A DNA stretch of 64,000 nt from Phycisphaerae bacterium (GTDB lineage: Bacteria; Planctomycetota; Phycisphaerae; SM23-33). How positions within the stretch are numbered: position 1 is the first letter of the stretch; the number at the start of each line of letters is the position of its first letter. The position numbers were made by a program, and so were the translations under genes. Location of the stretch: contig JADHXQ010000010.1 of assembly GCA_016782885.1 (NCBI GenBank), positions 1 to 64,000 on the forward strand, given 5' to 3'. Shown here piece by piece: positions 53,927-63,810 of this stretch. A model generated the notes under the pieces. The model did no database searches and had not been told where the DNA came from. It saw only the letters and a program-made list of their open reading frames with translations.

Positions 53927-54421
53927 TCACTCATCGACGGCAACGCTCACCGTTCCGGTAATCGAACTTACCGTCACGTTAAGCGTACTTCCGCCCGCTC
54001 GCAAAACTACCGTACACGCGAGGTTTGGCACGCCTGCGGTGTCGAACGTCACCGACCCGCCTCCTGAAACCTTTACAATATCCAATTGCGACAATTCCGT
54101 ATCGGCCGTAAAGTCAGTCGTGTATGCATTATTACTAATCGGATGAATCAGCACGCCACTTTCGTTGGACAACCAATAGGATTCGCGGTTTATGTCAAAA
54201 GTTACCGTGATATCCTTCTGCGTGGCGATCGCCATGTCCTGAGCATACTGCATATCCGAAGCCACTCGCCTCGCCCCGCCCACCGCCACCGAGTAGTTGC
54301 TCGAACCCATCAGCGGGATCACTACCGTTCCGGCAATGACGAGCACTATCACCGTCATCAGCACTTCCACCAGCGTGAAACCGCCGGCCGCCGCCGAATT
54401 GTCACTGGTCGCATCAGTCAT
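53927..54421 (-). CDS. GspH-like pseudopilin
   Basis: 164 aa. Prepilin signal AAAGGFTLVEVLMTVIVLVIAGTVV, with cleavage after Gly and Glu at +5, then a helix and a beta domain with SDMQYAQDMAIATQKDITVTFD, typical of GspH/FimT minor pseudopilins. The start overlaps the preceding LamG-pilin stop by 8 bp. Confidence 0.85.
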   Translation of the reverse strand: MTDATSDNSAAAGGFTLVEVLMTVIVLVIAGTVVIPLMGSSNYSVAVGGARRVASDMQYAQDMAIATQKDITVTFDINRESYWLSNESGVLIHPISNNAYTTDFTADTELSQLDIVKVSGGGSVTFDTAGVPNLACTVVLRAGGSTLNVTVSSITGTVSVAVDE

Positions 54422-55535
54422 CCCACGAAATCACCTCAACCCGCGCTATGCGGGCGTCATAGAGTTCCTTTACTTGTTCCGCGGTTAGTGTCTTTTTCAT
54501 TATGAAAACTTCATCGATAGGCCCCCTCCAGCAGCGAGGGTCCCCCATCGGGGTATCGCCAATGCGCACCTCGATGTGATCGTCATCCTTCACCTGTCCG
54601 CCCAGGACTGTGACGGTGCTGGCAATGAGTTCGCCATTCTTGTATAGCTTCAGCATTCTCGTATCTTTGTTGAACGTAGCGACCGCAAAAAACCATTCTC
54701 CGATCTGCACCGCGTTTCCAACGCTCTTCAGGTCCACGGGGGAATTGTTAACATTCAGGACGATGCGAAGATTTCTTCCGGGTTCCACACCCAGCATGAA
54801 AAACTGATCGGACGCGCCTGTACCGTTGGATCTCGCAATCAGACGAGGGTATGCGCTCGCCCACCCGTCGGCCCTGGCCCAGCACCCAATCGTCAGTTTG
54901 TTATCGTCAACCTTATTAACGTCCAAGAGCCGGACGTAATCGTTATACCCGTCGAAATCGGCACAAGTGTTGAGATCGCCGATGATTGCCCCCCGCACGC
55001 CCCGAGTGACGTTGTTGATGTATGTACCGTCCTTGCCCCCTTTTGAGTCCACCGCCGTAAGGCCCGAATCGCCCAGGCGCCACCAGTTTACCAAACCCCC
55101 CCCGAGATCCCGCATTTTATCGGCGTAATCGCTGGTGAGCCTGACAGTCATCGAGACGGTCTGCGAAATCCCGCCCGCCGTACCCGTGGAGACGATCTGG
55201 TAGTCGTTGGGAACTGACGTTGCCCTGATATAGAAGACATATCCTCCGTCTCCGGATACGGCGTGGTACGGACCGTTGGGCGCCGCCGCGGAGGCGAAAG
55301 GCGTCGCATCGGTCTGCAGACCGTACAGCCCGTGCTGCAATCCGGATTCGGCGAGGTATCTTGCTTCCGAGGCGAGCATGAGATTGCCCGTGCCGGCCGT
55401 CTTGACCTGCGCCCCGTAGATGTAGCTGATACCCACCACCGAGGCGGTGGCGATCAGCATCAGCACCATAAGCAGCGCAAATCCCCCGGATCCGCGCCTG
55501 GTGTACGCCGGTCTGTCTGTTGTTTTCGCGTTCAT
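54414..55535 (-). CDS. Minor pilin (PilX/GspK-like) fused to a LamG lectin-like domain
   Basis: 373 aa. The N-terminus has GGFALLMVLMLIATASVVGISYIYGAQ, which resembles PilX/GspK prepilins in lacking the usual Glu at +5 (Met here). It is followed by the EARYLAESGLQHGLYGL phrase typical of PilX-like pilins. Residues about 140-365 form a concanavalin-type LamG domain (LVNWWRLGDSG, CADFDGYNDYVRLLD, LTIGCWARADGW, GPIDEVFIMKKTLTAEQVKELYD). A pilin with a lectin-like domain may sit at the pilus tip and bind a glycan or cell surface. Located between GspJ- and GspH-like genes. Confidence 0.82.
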   Translation of the reverse strand: MNAKTTDRPAYTRRGSGGFALLMVLMLIATASVVGISYIYGAQVKTAGTGNLMLASEARYLAESGLQHGLYGLQTDATPFASAAAPNGPYHAVSGDGGYVFYIRATSVPNDYQIVSTGTAGGISQTVSMTVRLTSDYADKMRDLGGGLVNWWRLGDSGLTAVDSKGGKDGTYINNVTRGVRGAIIGDLNTCADFDGYNDYVRLLDVNKVDDNKLTIGCWARADGWASAYPRLIARSNGTGASDQFFMLGVEPGRNLRIVLNVNNSPVDLKSVGNAVQIGEWFFAVATFNKDTRMLKLYKNGELIASTVTVLGGQVKDDDHIEVRIGDTPMGDPRCWRGPIDEVFIMKKTLTAEQVKELYDARIARVEVISWDD

Positions 55536-55538
55536 TTG

Positions 55539-56195
55539 CTATTCCGGTTCGACCAGATAGTACGTCCCGTCGTCCATGTAGAGATCAGCAAGCTTGTTGG
55601 CGCGCATAGACGCCGAGCTGCGAAGTTCCACGGCGCGGGGACCCTCGCCGACCGTCATTTCTATCTGCAGCACCTGGGCAACGGGTATCGCGGGCGACGC
55701 GGTGAATCTTAGCGACGCGACTTCGGTGGCTAGCGCATCCTGCCTCGCCCACTGCGGCTTCGTGATCGCGGCGATAGCATTGGGGAGGACGGTGGCGTCA
55801 TGAACCGTGATCGAATCATCGTAGATGTCCTTCCACACCGGCGGCCAGCCCGCGGGAAACTCCGCGCGGTGGAGCATTACCCGGCCCGTTGCGATGTCGG
55901 TAGTGATCAGGCGCAGCTCCGTCAGTTCGATATCTCCGTTACCGTTGGTGTCTTCCAGCCAATACACCAGCGTCGTGGAGTTGCCCGCCGTGATGAGCTT
56001 GGCCCTGTTTATCTCCCGCTCGATACACCGCAGCGAATTGCGCGCGATCTGGACGTGGCGATAGAAGTCTTCCGAATACTCCTGCGCCGTCGTCAACGCC
56101 GTTGTCAGAGACACCACAGCCAGGGAGATAATCGACATGACCAGCATCGACATCAACATCTCGGCGAGCGTGAATCCTTTGGCGTTTCGAGTCAT
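55539..56195 (-). CDS. GspJ-like pseudopilin
   Basis: 218 aa from the ATG at 56195 (GGAAG 9 nt upstream); the frame extends to a start at 56219 that overlaps the upstream gene. Signal NAKGFTLAEMLMSMLVMSIISLAVVSL with Glu at +5. The body, with RNSLRCIEREINRAKLI and a wide beta region, fits GspJ-type minor pseudopilins. It would pair with the GspI- and GspK-like proteins at the pseudopilus tip. Confidence 0.82.
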   Translation of the reverse strand: MTRNAKGFTLAEMLMSMLVMSIISLAVVSLTTALTTAQEYSEDFYRHVQIARNSLRCIEREINRAKLITAGNSTTLVYWLEDTNGNGDIELTELRLITTDIATGRVMLHRAEFPAGWPPVWKDIYDDSITVHDATVLPNAIAAITKPQWARQDALATEVASLRFTASPAIPVAQVLQIEMTVGEGPRAVELRSSASMRANKLADLYMDDGTYYLVEPE

Positions 56196-56208
56196 GATGC
56201 ACTTCCAG

Positions 56209-56733
56209 TTACCGGTCAATGGGCTTGTGAACCAGGCGCCTGAGGGTAAGGAGATCGTCTCCCTTGTATTTCATTTTTACTTCCACGCGGACGAAGTTCG
56301 GGGCATCGCCCGAATCCTGCCCGCTGACGTGGATGTACGCGATCGCCGCCTCGCGCTGCAGACCCTCGATCGCCGCACCATTGATGATCTGACCGTTCAT
56401 ACCGACGAGGCGGCTTATCGACTTGCCGTAACCGTCCTCGTAGCCGTTATAGTCGTCGATGTTGTCGAAAAGCGCCCTCGATGATTCTCCACCGTCAGGC
56501 CCCAACCCGCCGCCCCCAGCCGGATCGTCGAACGGTTTGGAGATAATCTCTTCCATCAGTTCGCGCCCGAGGTACAGCGCAAAGGTCCTGCGGGCGTCTT
56601 CGGTCTCGCTCTGGGCGCCCACGCTGAACGGAAGCAGAACCGCAGAGGCGCCCATCGCCAGCATCGTCGATGCCAGCAACGCCTCCATCAGCGTCATTCC
56701 ACGCCGAAATTGAACGTTCTTCGCTCTCATCAT
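56209..56733 (-). CDS. GspI-like pseudopilin
   Basis: 174 aa from the ATG at 56733; another Met one codon later and a longer frame to 56775 are possible. Signal RRGMTLMEALLASTMLAMGASAVLLPF with Met rather than Phe at +1 and Glu at +5. The remaining 135 residues fit a GspI-like minor pseudopilin (RRTFALYLGRELMEEIISKPFDD). First gene of the minus-strand pilus locus. Confidence 0.8.
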   Translation of the reverse strand: MMRAKNVQFRRGMTLMEALLASTMLAMGASAVLLPFSVGAQSETEDARRTFALYLGRELMEEIISKPFDDPAGGGGLGPDGGESSRALFDNIDDYNGYEDGYGKSISRLVGMNGQIINGAAIEGLQREAAIAYIHVSGQDSGDAPNFVRVEVKMKYKGDDLLTLRRLVHKPIDR

Positions 56734-56951
56734 CACGTGCAAAACCCTGACGCCTTCGGGGCATAAACCCTTCAACTCCAGACTATTGCAACCACCTCCG
56801 AACTAGGCAAACCTCCCTATCGCCTGCCTTCCGCCCCTTAATAAGTTTACGAAACAGCTCTTAACGAAGCTTGTTCCAATCAATCAATTTATCGTCTCTT
56901 ACCAGAGCACACTTGATTTGCGCGCACGACTGAATAGTCGGAAACTTCAAT
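56734..56951. other. Upstream region of the pilus locus
   Basis: No gene is supported here. The minus-strand sequence must contain the pilus-locus promoter; I found an A+T-rich stretch at 56835-56900 but no -35/-10 pair I trust. Confidence 0.35.
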
Positions 56952-57011
56952 GGAAAAACAACTCCCCCGCGGTACGGATCGCCCGGTTGTCCGGGCAGTC
57001 GCATGCGGGGG
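56952..57011 (-). terminator. Terminator downstream of hemC
   Basis: GCGGGGG (57011-57005 complement) pairs with CCCCCGC (56970-56964) around an inner GCCCGG-ttgt-CCGGGC hairpin (56981-56996). On the minus strand AGTTGTTTTT follows. It ends the atp-hemC transcript before the pilus locus. Confidence 0.7.
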
Positions 57012-57106
57012 GGCTTCTTGCCTTCGGTCTGGGCCTGGGCGACTACATGCGGTTTCTCCGGTAAACGCCGAGTGATCGAGACGCGATCGTCTCGAATGAG
57101 TTCCGA

Positions 57107-58024
57107 TTATTCGTGCAGCAGTTCCATGGCGCCTTTGGCGCGGAGTGTCGCGGCGAGTTTTTCCGCCAGTTCCAACGCCGGACCGCTGCTGACGTCGATT
57201 TCCTTTATCATGCCCGACCCGTCTTCGCGCGCGACCATGGATGTCCCCATCCATTTTCCTTCGAGTCGTCTGAAGTGGACCGCGATGCAACTGTGGCAGT
57301 CGGCTTCGAGTGCGAACAGGACGGCCCGTTCAGCCGCAAGCGCCTCGAATGAATCCGGATCGTTTATCGGCGCCAGGATACGGGCTATTGCATCATTACC
57401 GACAAGAGTTTCAATAGCCAGCGCCCCCTGCCCCGCGGCGGGCATGACATCGACAAGCGGGCGGATATATCCGCCATATTTCTCGGTAAGACCGCCGCGA
57501 ATGAGTCCGGCCATTGCAAGCACCACCGCGTCAAGTTTGCGCTCCGAACCGCTCAACGCACGCTGCAGGCGGGTCTCGATATTACCGCGAATGGGCACGA
57601 CCGTCACGTCGCTCCGCCACGCAAGGACCTGTGCCCGGCGCCGCAGGCTGCCCGTTCCAACCGTCGCGCCGCCCGAAAGCTCACGCAGGTCCAGGGCGGC
57701 GCCGGTTACCAGAGCATCGCGGGCGTCGGCGCGGAGGGGAACGGCCGATATCGTCAGATCGTCATCAATGTAGGTTGGCACGTCTTTGGCGGAGTGGACC
57801 GCCATGTCGATCGAACCGTCCCGCAGCGCATCCTCGAGCTGCTCGGTAAACAGCCCCTTCCCCCCGACATCCAGCAGCGGACCGGCGGTCTCGTCGCCGG
57901 TGGTGACGATCTCGACCAGTTCGGTCCTGACGTTTTTGTTTGCGGCGCGAATCGCCCGGGCCACATGCCCCGACTGCGTCATGGCCAGCATGCTTCGACG
58001 CGTTCCAATCCGGATACATTTCAT
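57107..58024 (-). CDS. hemC: Porphobilinogen deaminase (hydroxymethylbilane synthase)
   Basis: 305 aa from the ATG at 58024 (MKCIRIGTRRSMLAM); the open frame continues upstream into the atpC end but lacks family sequence. HemC polymerises four porphobilinogens to hydroxymethylbilane for haem and other tetrapyrroles. GTRRSMLAMTQ (7-17), HSAKDVP with catalytic Asp81, GTGSLRRRAQ (123-132), VPIRGNIETRL (143-153) and ALEADCHSC (238-246). The dipyrromethane cofactor is probably on Cys243. It follows atpC by about 30 bp. Haem demand fits the cytochrome-like protein at 26.5 kb. Confidence 0.96.
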   Translation of the reverse strand: MKCIRIGTRRSMLAMTQSGHVARAIRAANKNVRTELVEIVTTGDETAGPLLDVGGKGLFTEQLEDALRDGSIDMAVHSAKDVPTYIDDDLTISAVPLRADARDALVTGAALDLRELSGGATVGTGSLRRRAQVLAWRSDVTVVPIRGNIETRLQRALSGSERKLDAVVLAMAGLIRGGLTEKYGGYIRPLVDVMPAAGQGALAIETLVGNDAIARILAPINDPDSFEALAAERAVLFALEADCHSCIAVHFRRLEGKWMGTSMVAREDGSGMIKEIDVSSGPALELAEKLAATLRAKGAMELLHE

Positions 58025-58055
58025 CGTAATCTCACACCAATACCGCCCCGACGAC

Positions 58056-58496
58056 CTATCCGCTCTCGCTGTCCCGCTTTCCCTTGCCTCTGGTCTGGAC
58101 AATCGCAAATCGTTTTCTCGCGACGTCCAGCGCTTCGGAGCGAAGGTTGAATTCCTCGTCAGTCTCGTCCGGCATGGCGCGGGCCTGGGCAATGGCTTCC
58201 CACGCCTCTTCCCGGTCAATCTCGCTGGCGGCCTGGCAATCGTCAGCCAGAATTATCAGGGTGTTCTCCCTGACCGTTGCGAACCCGCCGGCAAGGAAAA
58301 ACTCCAGCAACTCGCCGCTGACGGGCTCAACGGTCAAAACGCCGGTACCGAGCATCGTCACCAGCGGGGTTCGCCCCCCCATCACGCCATATTGCCCGTC
58401 CGTCGCCGGAAACACCACACTGACCGCATCGCACGAGCAGCGGCGCCCGACGGGGGTAAGTATCTCGCAGCGAAACGGTTTTCTGTACGGAGGCAT
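58056..58496 (-). CDS. atpC: F-type ATP synthase subunit epsilon
   Basis: 146 aa. N-terminal beta sandwich (FRCEILTPVGRRCSCDAVSVVFPATDGQYGVMGGRTPLVTMLGTG, seen as contiguous strands) and a C-terminal helical hairpin (EAWEAIAQARAMPDETDEEFNLRSEALDVARKR, about 100-135). Epsilon couples gamma rotation to the catalytic head and inhibits hydrolysis. Separated from atpD by two genes and a palindromic repeat. Confidence 0.92.
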   Translation of the reverse strand: MPPYRKPFRCEILTPVGRRCSCDAVSVVFPATDGQYGVMGGRTPLVTMLGTGVLTVEPVSGELLEFFLAGGFATVRENTLIILADDCQAASEIDREEAWEAIAQARAMPDETDEEFNLRSEALDVARKRFAIVQTRGKGKRDSESG

Positions 58497-58556
58497 CGTC
58501 TGAGTCCTGTATCGATTTCCAGTGTCGTAACGCCTTTCTATCTTTGAACGACAGAT

Positions 58557-58675
58557 GGGGATTACATGGATTTTTGGATTACATGGATTAACGACTTTGA
58601 TTCTGTAACGACCGGCCTCGTCGTTACCAAGACTTTGTCGTTAATCCATGCAATCTTTTAATCCATGTAATCCCC
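58557..58675. repeat. Long palindromic element between nitroreductase and atpC
   Basis: A 39-bp arm (58557-58595, starting GGGGATTACATGG) matches the reverse complement of 58637-58675 with only a few mismatches. Between them GTAACGAC/GTCGTTAC forms an inner hairpin. Right of it CCATGTAATC..C..CTGGTTTTCG occurs twice (near 58663 and 58692). Such GATTACATGGATTA palindromes look like mobile intergenic repeats; it interrupts the ATP synthase gene set. Confidence 0.7.
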
Positions 58676-58743
58676 TTCTGGTTTTCGCCAACCATGTAAT
58701 CATCTCCTGGTTTTCGCATTGTTCAATCTTTCTTGGGAATCAC

Positions 58744-59253
58744 TTACGAGAATTTCTCCCAGCATATCAAATCGGCGGGAGACTTTCGCTGCTTCCGGCC
58801 CGGAGAATCCGCGGGGTAGCCCATCACCAGCATCTCGATAATTTTCGCCGGCGGCGGCACGTCGAGGATGGCGCGGCATTTGTCCTGGTCGAAATGTCCG
58901 ATCCAGCAGCTTCCCAGACCCTCGGCGACCGCCGCCAGCGTCATGTGATCGATGACAATCGCGCAATCGACCGGACCGGCCTGGATTCCGCAATACATCT
59001 CTCGAACCGGGTCCAGCGAAACCACCGCGACGACGAGCGGCGCCCTGGCGATGAACTCCTGCTCAGCCGCCTCGGCAAGCAGGCCTCGCCTCTCGGCGTT
59101 CCGGACGATCACGCACTTCCATTCCTGGGTGTTCCTGCCCGAAGGGGCAAGTATCCCCGCGTCGAGAACGCGCGTAAGCACGTCCTCCTTGACGGGGCGG
59201 TCTTCAAACTTCCGCACGCTGCATCGCTGTCGTATGGCGTCATAAACATCCAT
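58744..59253 (-). CDS. Nitroreductase family protein (FMN-dependent)
   Basis: 169 aa, short single-domain type. DAIRQRCSVRKFEDRPV (residues 4-20) is the classic FMN phosphate-binding start; APSGRNTQEWKCVIVRN and the C-terminal GSCWIGHFDQDKCRAILDVPPPAKIIEMLVMGYPADSP (seen as segments) complete the fold. Likely NAD(P)H-dependent reduction of small molecules. Gene order atpD-membrane protein-nitroreductase-atpC is unusual. Starts 6 bp after the small membrane protein gene. Confidence 0.9.
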   Translation of the reverse strand: MDVYDAIRQRCSVRKFEDRPVKEDVLTRVLDAGILAPSGRNTQEWKCVIVRNAERRGLLAEAAEQEFIARAPLVVAVVSLDPVREMYCGIQAGPVDCAIVIDHMTLAAVAEGLGSCWIGHFDQDKCRAILDVPPPAKIIEMLVMGYPADSPGRKQRKSPADLICWEKFS

Positions 59254-59259
59254 GTGTCA

Positions 59260-59547
59260 CTACTCCTGCAAGATTTCCGGTTCGTCCGCGGGCGACTGCG
59301 TATCGATAGGCAGTTTCGTCGCGCAGCACGTCGCGATCCCGGCGCCAAATGCGGTTATAAGCCCCAGAATCGTAAATACGATACCTACGGTCCTTCCATC
59401 GCGCCCAAGCCCAAACAAGCCCGACAGCATTACCACCCCCACCGCGCAGACGCCTACCAGATACGGTAAGGGCCGGCGGACGAGATCCCACCGTACCGCC
59501 AGGAACAGATAAAACGCTACCAGGACCGCCAGTGTCATGTCACTCAT
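59260..59547 (-). CDS. Small three-helix membrane protein in the atp gene set
   Basis: 95 aa. Hydrophobic helices at about 4-19, 28-47 and 53-74, then a polar acidic tail (DTQSPADEPEILQE). No family recognised. It starts 4 bp after the atpD stop and 6 bp separate its stop from the nitroreductase start, so the three are probably translated from one message. Confidence 0.7.
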   Translation of the reverse strand: MSDMTLAVLVAFYLFLAVRWDLVRRPLPYLVGVCAVGVVMLSGLFGLGRDGRTVGIVFTILGLITAFGAGIATCCATKLPIDTQSPADEPEILQE

Positions 59548-59551
59548 ATCT

Positions 59552-61060
<1,509 letters not shown>

Positions 61061-61945
61061 TTACTCCAAACCCATGCGCCCGCCCATGATCTCGGCGAGT
61101 TCCGTGGTAATCTGCGATTGGCGGACGCGATTGTATTTTACGGTCATCTTATGGATCATCTCATCGGCGGCTTCGGTCGCGCCGTGCATCGCGGCGATTC
61201 GCATCACCTGCTCGGACACCGCGGCGTCCATGAAGCACTGGTAGATTTTTTGGATTACCGCCGCCGGAAGGAGGTCCTTGAACAGTTCCTCCGGCGAGGG
61301 ATGGAAGTCATACGGAAGGGCTTCTTCACCGGGGCGGCGACGGGCGATTCCGGGCAGGTCGCTCATCGGCAGGATCTGTGCAATCGAGGCACTCTGGCGC
61401 CCGGCGGATATGAACTGCATGTAAGCTATTTCCAGATCGCTTATGTCGCCGGCGAGATACACGTCCATCAACTCGCCGGCGACCCGGCGGATATCTTCAT
61501 ACTCCGGCATGTCCGTGAAGTCGCGGTATTCCAGCGCGACCTCTATTCCGCGAAAGCGAAAGTACTGAATCCCACGCTTTCCGAGCACGTGAAGATGCAC
61601 TTTGTAACCGCTTTCCCGCAGTTGATCCATACGCTCGGAGGCCAAACGCAAAACCGCCGTGTTGAACGATCCGCAGAGTCCGCGATTCGATGTTATCACC
61701 AGCATCACCAGCGATTTAACGCCCTCAGGCTCGGTCATAAGCGGGTGGTTGAGCTTCTCGCGGTCAACGCGGTCGACAATATCAGCGACCAGGCCCGCGA
61801 GATGGTCGGTATACGGTCTGGCCGCGACAGCCCGATCGTGGGTCCGTTTGAATCGCGCAGCGGCCACCATCCCCATCGTCCGCGTTATGGTGCGGATATT
61901 CTTGATGGCATTGGCGTGCTTGAGAATTCTTCTGGCTTTGGCCAC
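61061..61945 (-). CDS. atpG: F-type ATP synthase subunit gamma
   Basis: 294 aa. Both long helices of the rotor shaft are present: AKARRILKHANAIKNIRTITRTMGMVAAARF at the N-terminus (split for reading) and AATEAADEMIHKMTVKYNRVRQSQITTELAEI at the C-terminus, with SNRGLCGSFN in the globular part. The shaft turns inside the alpha/beta ring. Sits between atpA and atpD as usual. Confidence 0.97.
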   Translation of the reverse strand: MAKARRILKHANAIKNIRTITRTMGMVAAARFKRTHDRAVAARPYTDHLAGLVADIVDRVDREKLNHPLMTEPEGVKSLVMLVITSNRGLCGSFNTAVLRLASERMDQLRESGYKVHLHVLGKRGIQYFRFRGIEVALEYRDFTDMPEYEDIRRVAGELMDVYLAGDISDLEIAYMQFISAGRQSASIAQILPMSDLPGIARRRPGEEALPYDFHPSPEELFKDLLPAAVIQKIYQCFMDAAVSEQVMRIAAMHGATEAADEMIHKMTVKYNRVRQSQITTELAEIMGGRMGLE

Positions 61946-62001
61946 GTGTAACTTTCCGGCCCGTCAATCAACGGGCCTGTCGATCGGTCCGCAAATCAAA
62001 A

Positions 62002-63810
62002 CTAACCTTCTGTTTCCTGACGGGCTTCGGTTTCGTCTTCCTGACGGGCTTCGGTTTCGTCTTCCTGCGGGGCTTTCTGCTGTTGTGCTCTCTTCTCGGC
62101 TTCGGCATCGAGGAGTTTAGTCTGGCGGGCCGCACGCTTGCGAACGCGCACCACGTCGGCGTACGCGGTTTCCTTATACTCGCCGATCAGGAACTTGAGC
62201 CTCTTGATGCGTGCGGCATCCAGCGACCGATCGGACAGGATATCCTCGTAAAACTCGCCGTGTTCGCCCTTCAGGTATGCCAACATGCCGCTCTCGAACT
62301 CGGGTATCTCCTCCACCGACAGGTCGTCCAGAAGACCGCCCGTGGCGCAGAAAATCGCGATGGCCTGATCGACCGCTTCCATCGGGGCGTACTGCTTCTG
62401 CGTCAGAAGGCGCACTATTCGCTTGCCGCGGTCCAGTTGCTTCTGGCTGGCGGGATCGAGTTCCATGCCCATCTGCGAAAACGCCTCGAGTTCCCTGAAG
62501 GCCGCAAGATCGAGACGCAATGACTTGGCGACTGCCTTCATCGCCGGATCGGCGGCTTTGTACCCGACCCGGCTGACGGAGATGCCCGCGTTAATTGCCG
62601 GGCGCACGCCCGCAAAGAACAGTGAAGGCTCGATGTAAATCTGCCCGTCGGTTATGGAAATCAGATTCGTCGGAATGTAAGCGGCGACCTCGCCTTCCTG
62701 CGTCTCGCATATCGGCAGCGCCGTCATCGAACCGCCCGAGCCGGCCAGGCAATGGACTTTATACCTGTCCGGATTCACCTTGGATTTAATGTCAACTCTC
62801 GCCCGGATCAATCCCATCGGTCCGACGTACACTTCATCGTCCGGTTCGACCGCCGGGTCGTCGACGGAGGCCTCGGCAATCACGTATCGCTCCGCCAGTT
62901 TGCACGCGCGTTCCAGCAGGCGGCTGTGAAGGTAGAACACATCGCCGGGATAAGCCTCGCGACCGGGCGGGCGCCGCAGCAGCAGTGATATCTGCCTGTA
63001 CGCGGCGGCCTGCTTGCTCAGGTCGTCGTAGATCACAAGCGTATGGCGCCCATGTTCGTACATGAAATACTCCGCCATCGTACAACCGCTGTAGGGAGCG
63101 ATGTATTGCAGGGGCGCCGGATCGGACGAAGCGGCGGAAACCACGATTGTATGGTCCATGGCGCCATTGGCGCGCAGGGTTTCGACAACGCCGGCGACCG
63201 TGGATTCCTTCTGCCCGACAGCGACGTACACGCACAGCACGCCGGTGTCCTTCTGGTTGATTATCGCGTCGATGGCGATGGCGGTCTTGCCTGTCTTGCG
63301 ATCGCCGATGATAAGCTCCCGCTGCCCCCTTCCGATCGGAGTCATCGAGTCGACCGCCTTCAGACCGGTGTGCAGCGGTTCGGTGACGGGCTGGCGCCCG
63401 GCGATACCCGGAGCAACAGTCTCCACCGGGCGCGTCTGCTCGGTCGCAATCGGTCCCAGACCGTCGAGCGGCGCCCCCAGCGGGTCCACAACCCGCCCGA
63501 TCATCTCCATGCCCACGGGAACTTCCAGGAGATGCCCGGCGGTGTGGACGACCGTGCCTTCGCGGACATTGTCCGCGCCGCTGTAGATGACCGCGCCGAT
63601 CGAGGCCTGCTCGAGGTTGAACACCTGGCCCATCGCCCCGCCCTCGAACTCGAGCATCTCGCCGGCCATCGCGTCGCCAAGACCGAATATCTGCGCGATA
63701 CCGTCGCCGACCTCGAGCACCCGCCCTACGTCGCTGACGTCCATCTCCCGCTTGAAACGGGCGATCTCTTCGCGAATCACACTGGTTATTTCATCAGCAT
63801 TGAATTTCAT
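62002..63810 (-). CDS. atpA: F-type ATP synthase subunit alpha with acidic tail repeats
   Basis: 602 aa, about 90 longer than most bacterial alphas. Walker [11 protein letters not shown] (near 172), the [32 protein letters not shown] stretch and [36 protein letters not shown] (as segments) are intact. The extra length is at the C-terminus: charged helix REKRA-type and a tail with QEDETEAR repeated twice, encoded by a perfect 24-bp tandem repeat (62014-62037, 62038-62061). Its start overlaps the atpH stop by 4 bp. Confidence 0.97.
   Translation of the reverse strand: MKFNADEITSVIREEIARFKREMDVSDVGRVLEVGDGIAQIFGLGDAMAGEMLEFEGGAMGQVFNLEQASIGAVIYSGADNVREGTVVHTAGHLLEVPVGMEMIGRVVDPLGAPLDGLGPIATEQTRPVETVAPGIAGRQPVTEPLHTGLKAVDSMTPIGRGQRELIIGDRKTGKTAIAIDAIINQKDTGVLCVYVAVGQKESTVAGVVETLRANGAMDHTIVVSAASSDPAPLQYIAPYSGCTMAEYFMYEHGRHTLVIYDDLSKQAAAYRQISLLLRRPPGREAYPGDVFYLHSRLLERACKLAERYVIAEASVDDPAVEPDDEVYVGPMGLIRARVDIKSKVNPDRYKVHCLAGSGGSMTALPICETQEGEVAAYIPTNLISITDGQIYIEPSLFFAGVRPAINAGISVSRVGYKAADPAMKAVAKSLRLDLAAFRELEAFSQMGMELDPASQKQLDRGKRIVRLLTQKQYAPMEAVDQAIAIFCATGGLLDDLSVEEIPEFESGMLAYLKGEHGEFYEDILSDRSLDAARIKRLKFLIGEYKETAYADVVRVRKRAARQTKLLDAEAEKRAQQQKAPQEDETEARQEDETEARQETEG
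62014..62061. repeat. 24-bp tandem repeat inside the atpA tail
   Basis: Two perfect copies of a 24-bp unit (starting TTCCTGACGGGC), in frame, encode the acidic octapeptide repeat; a partial third follows. Likely expands or contracts by slippage without breaking the frame. Confidence 0.85.

Noticed and set aside
57107-58219. Longer hemC start reaching into atpC
   Set aside because: The added 65 residues have no HemC similarity; the ATG at 58024 gives the standard N-terminus.
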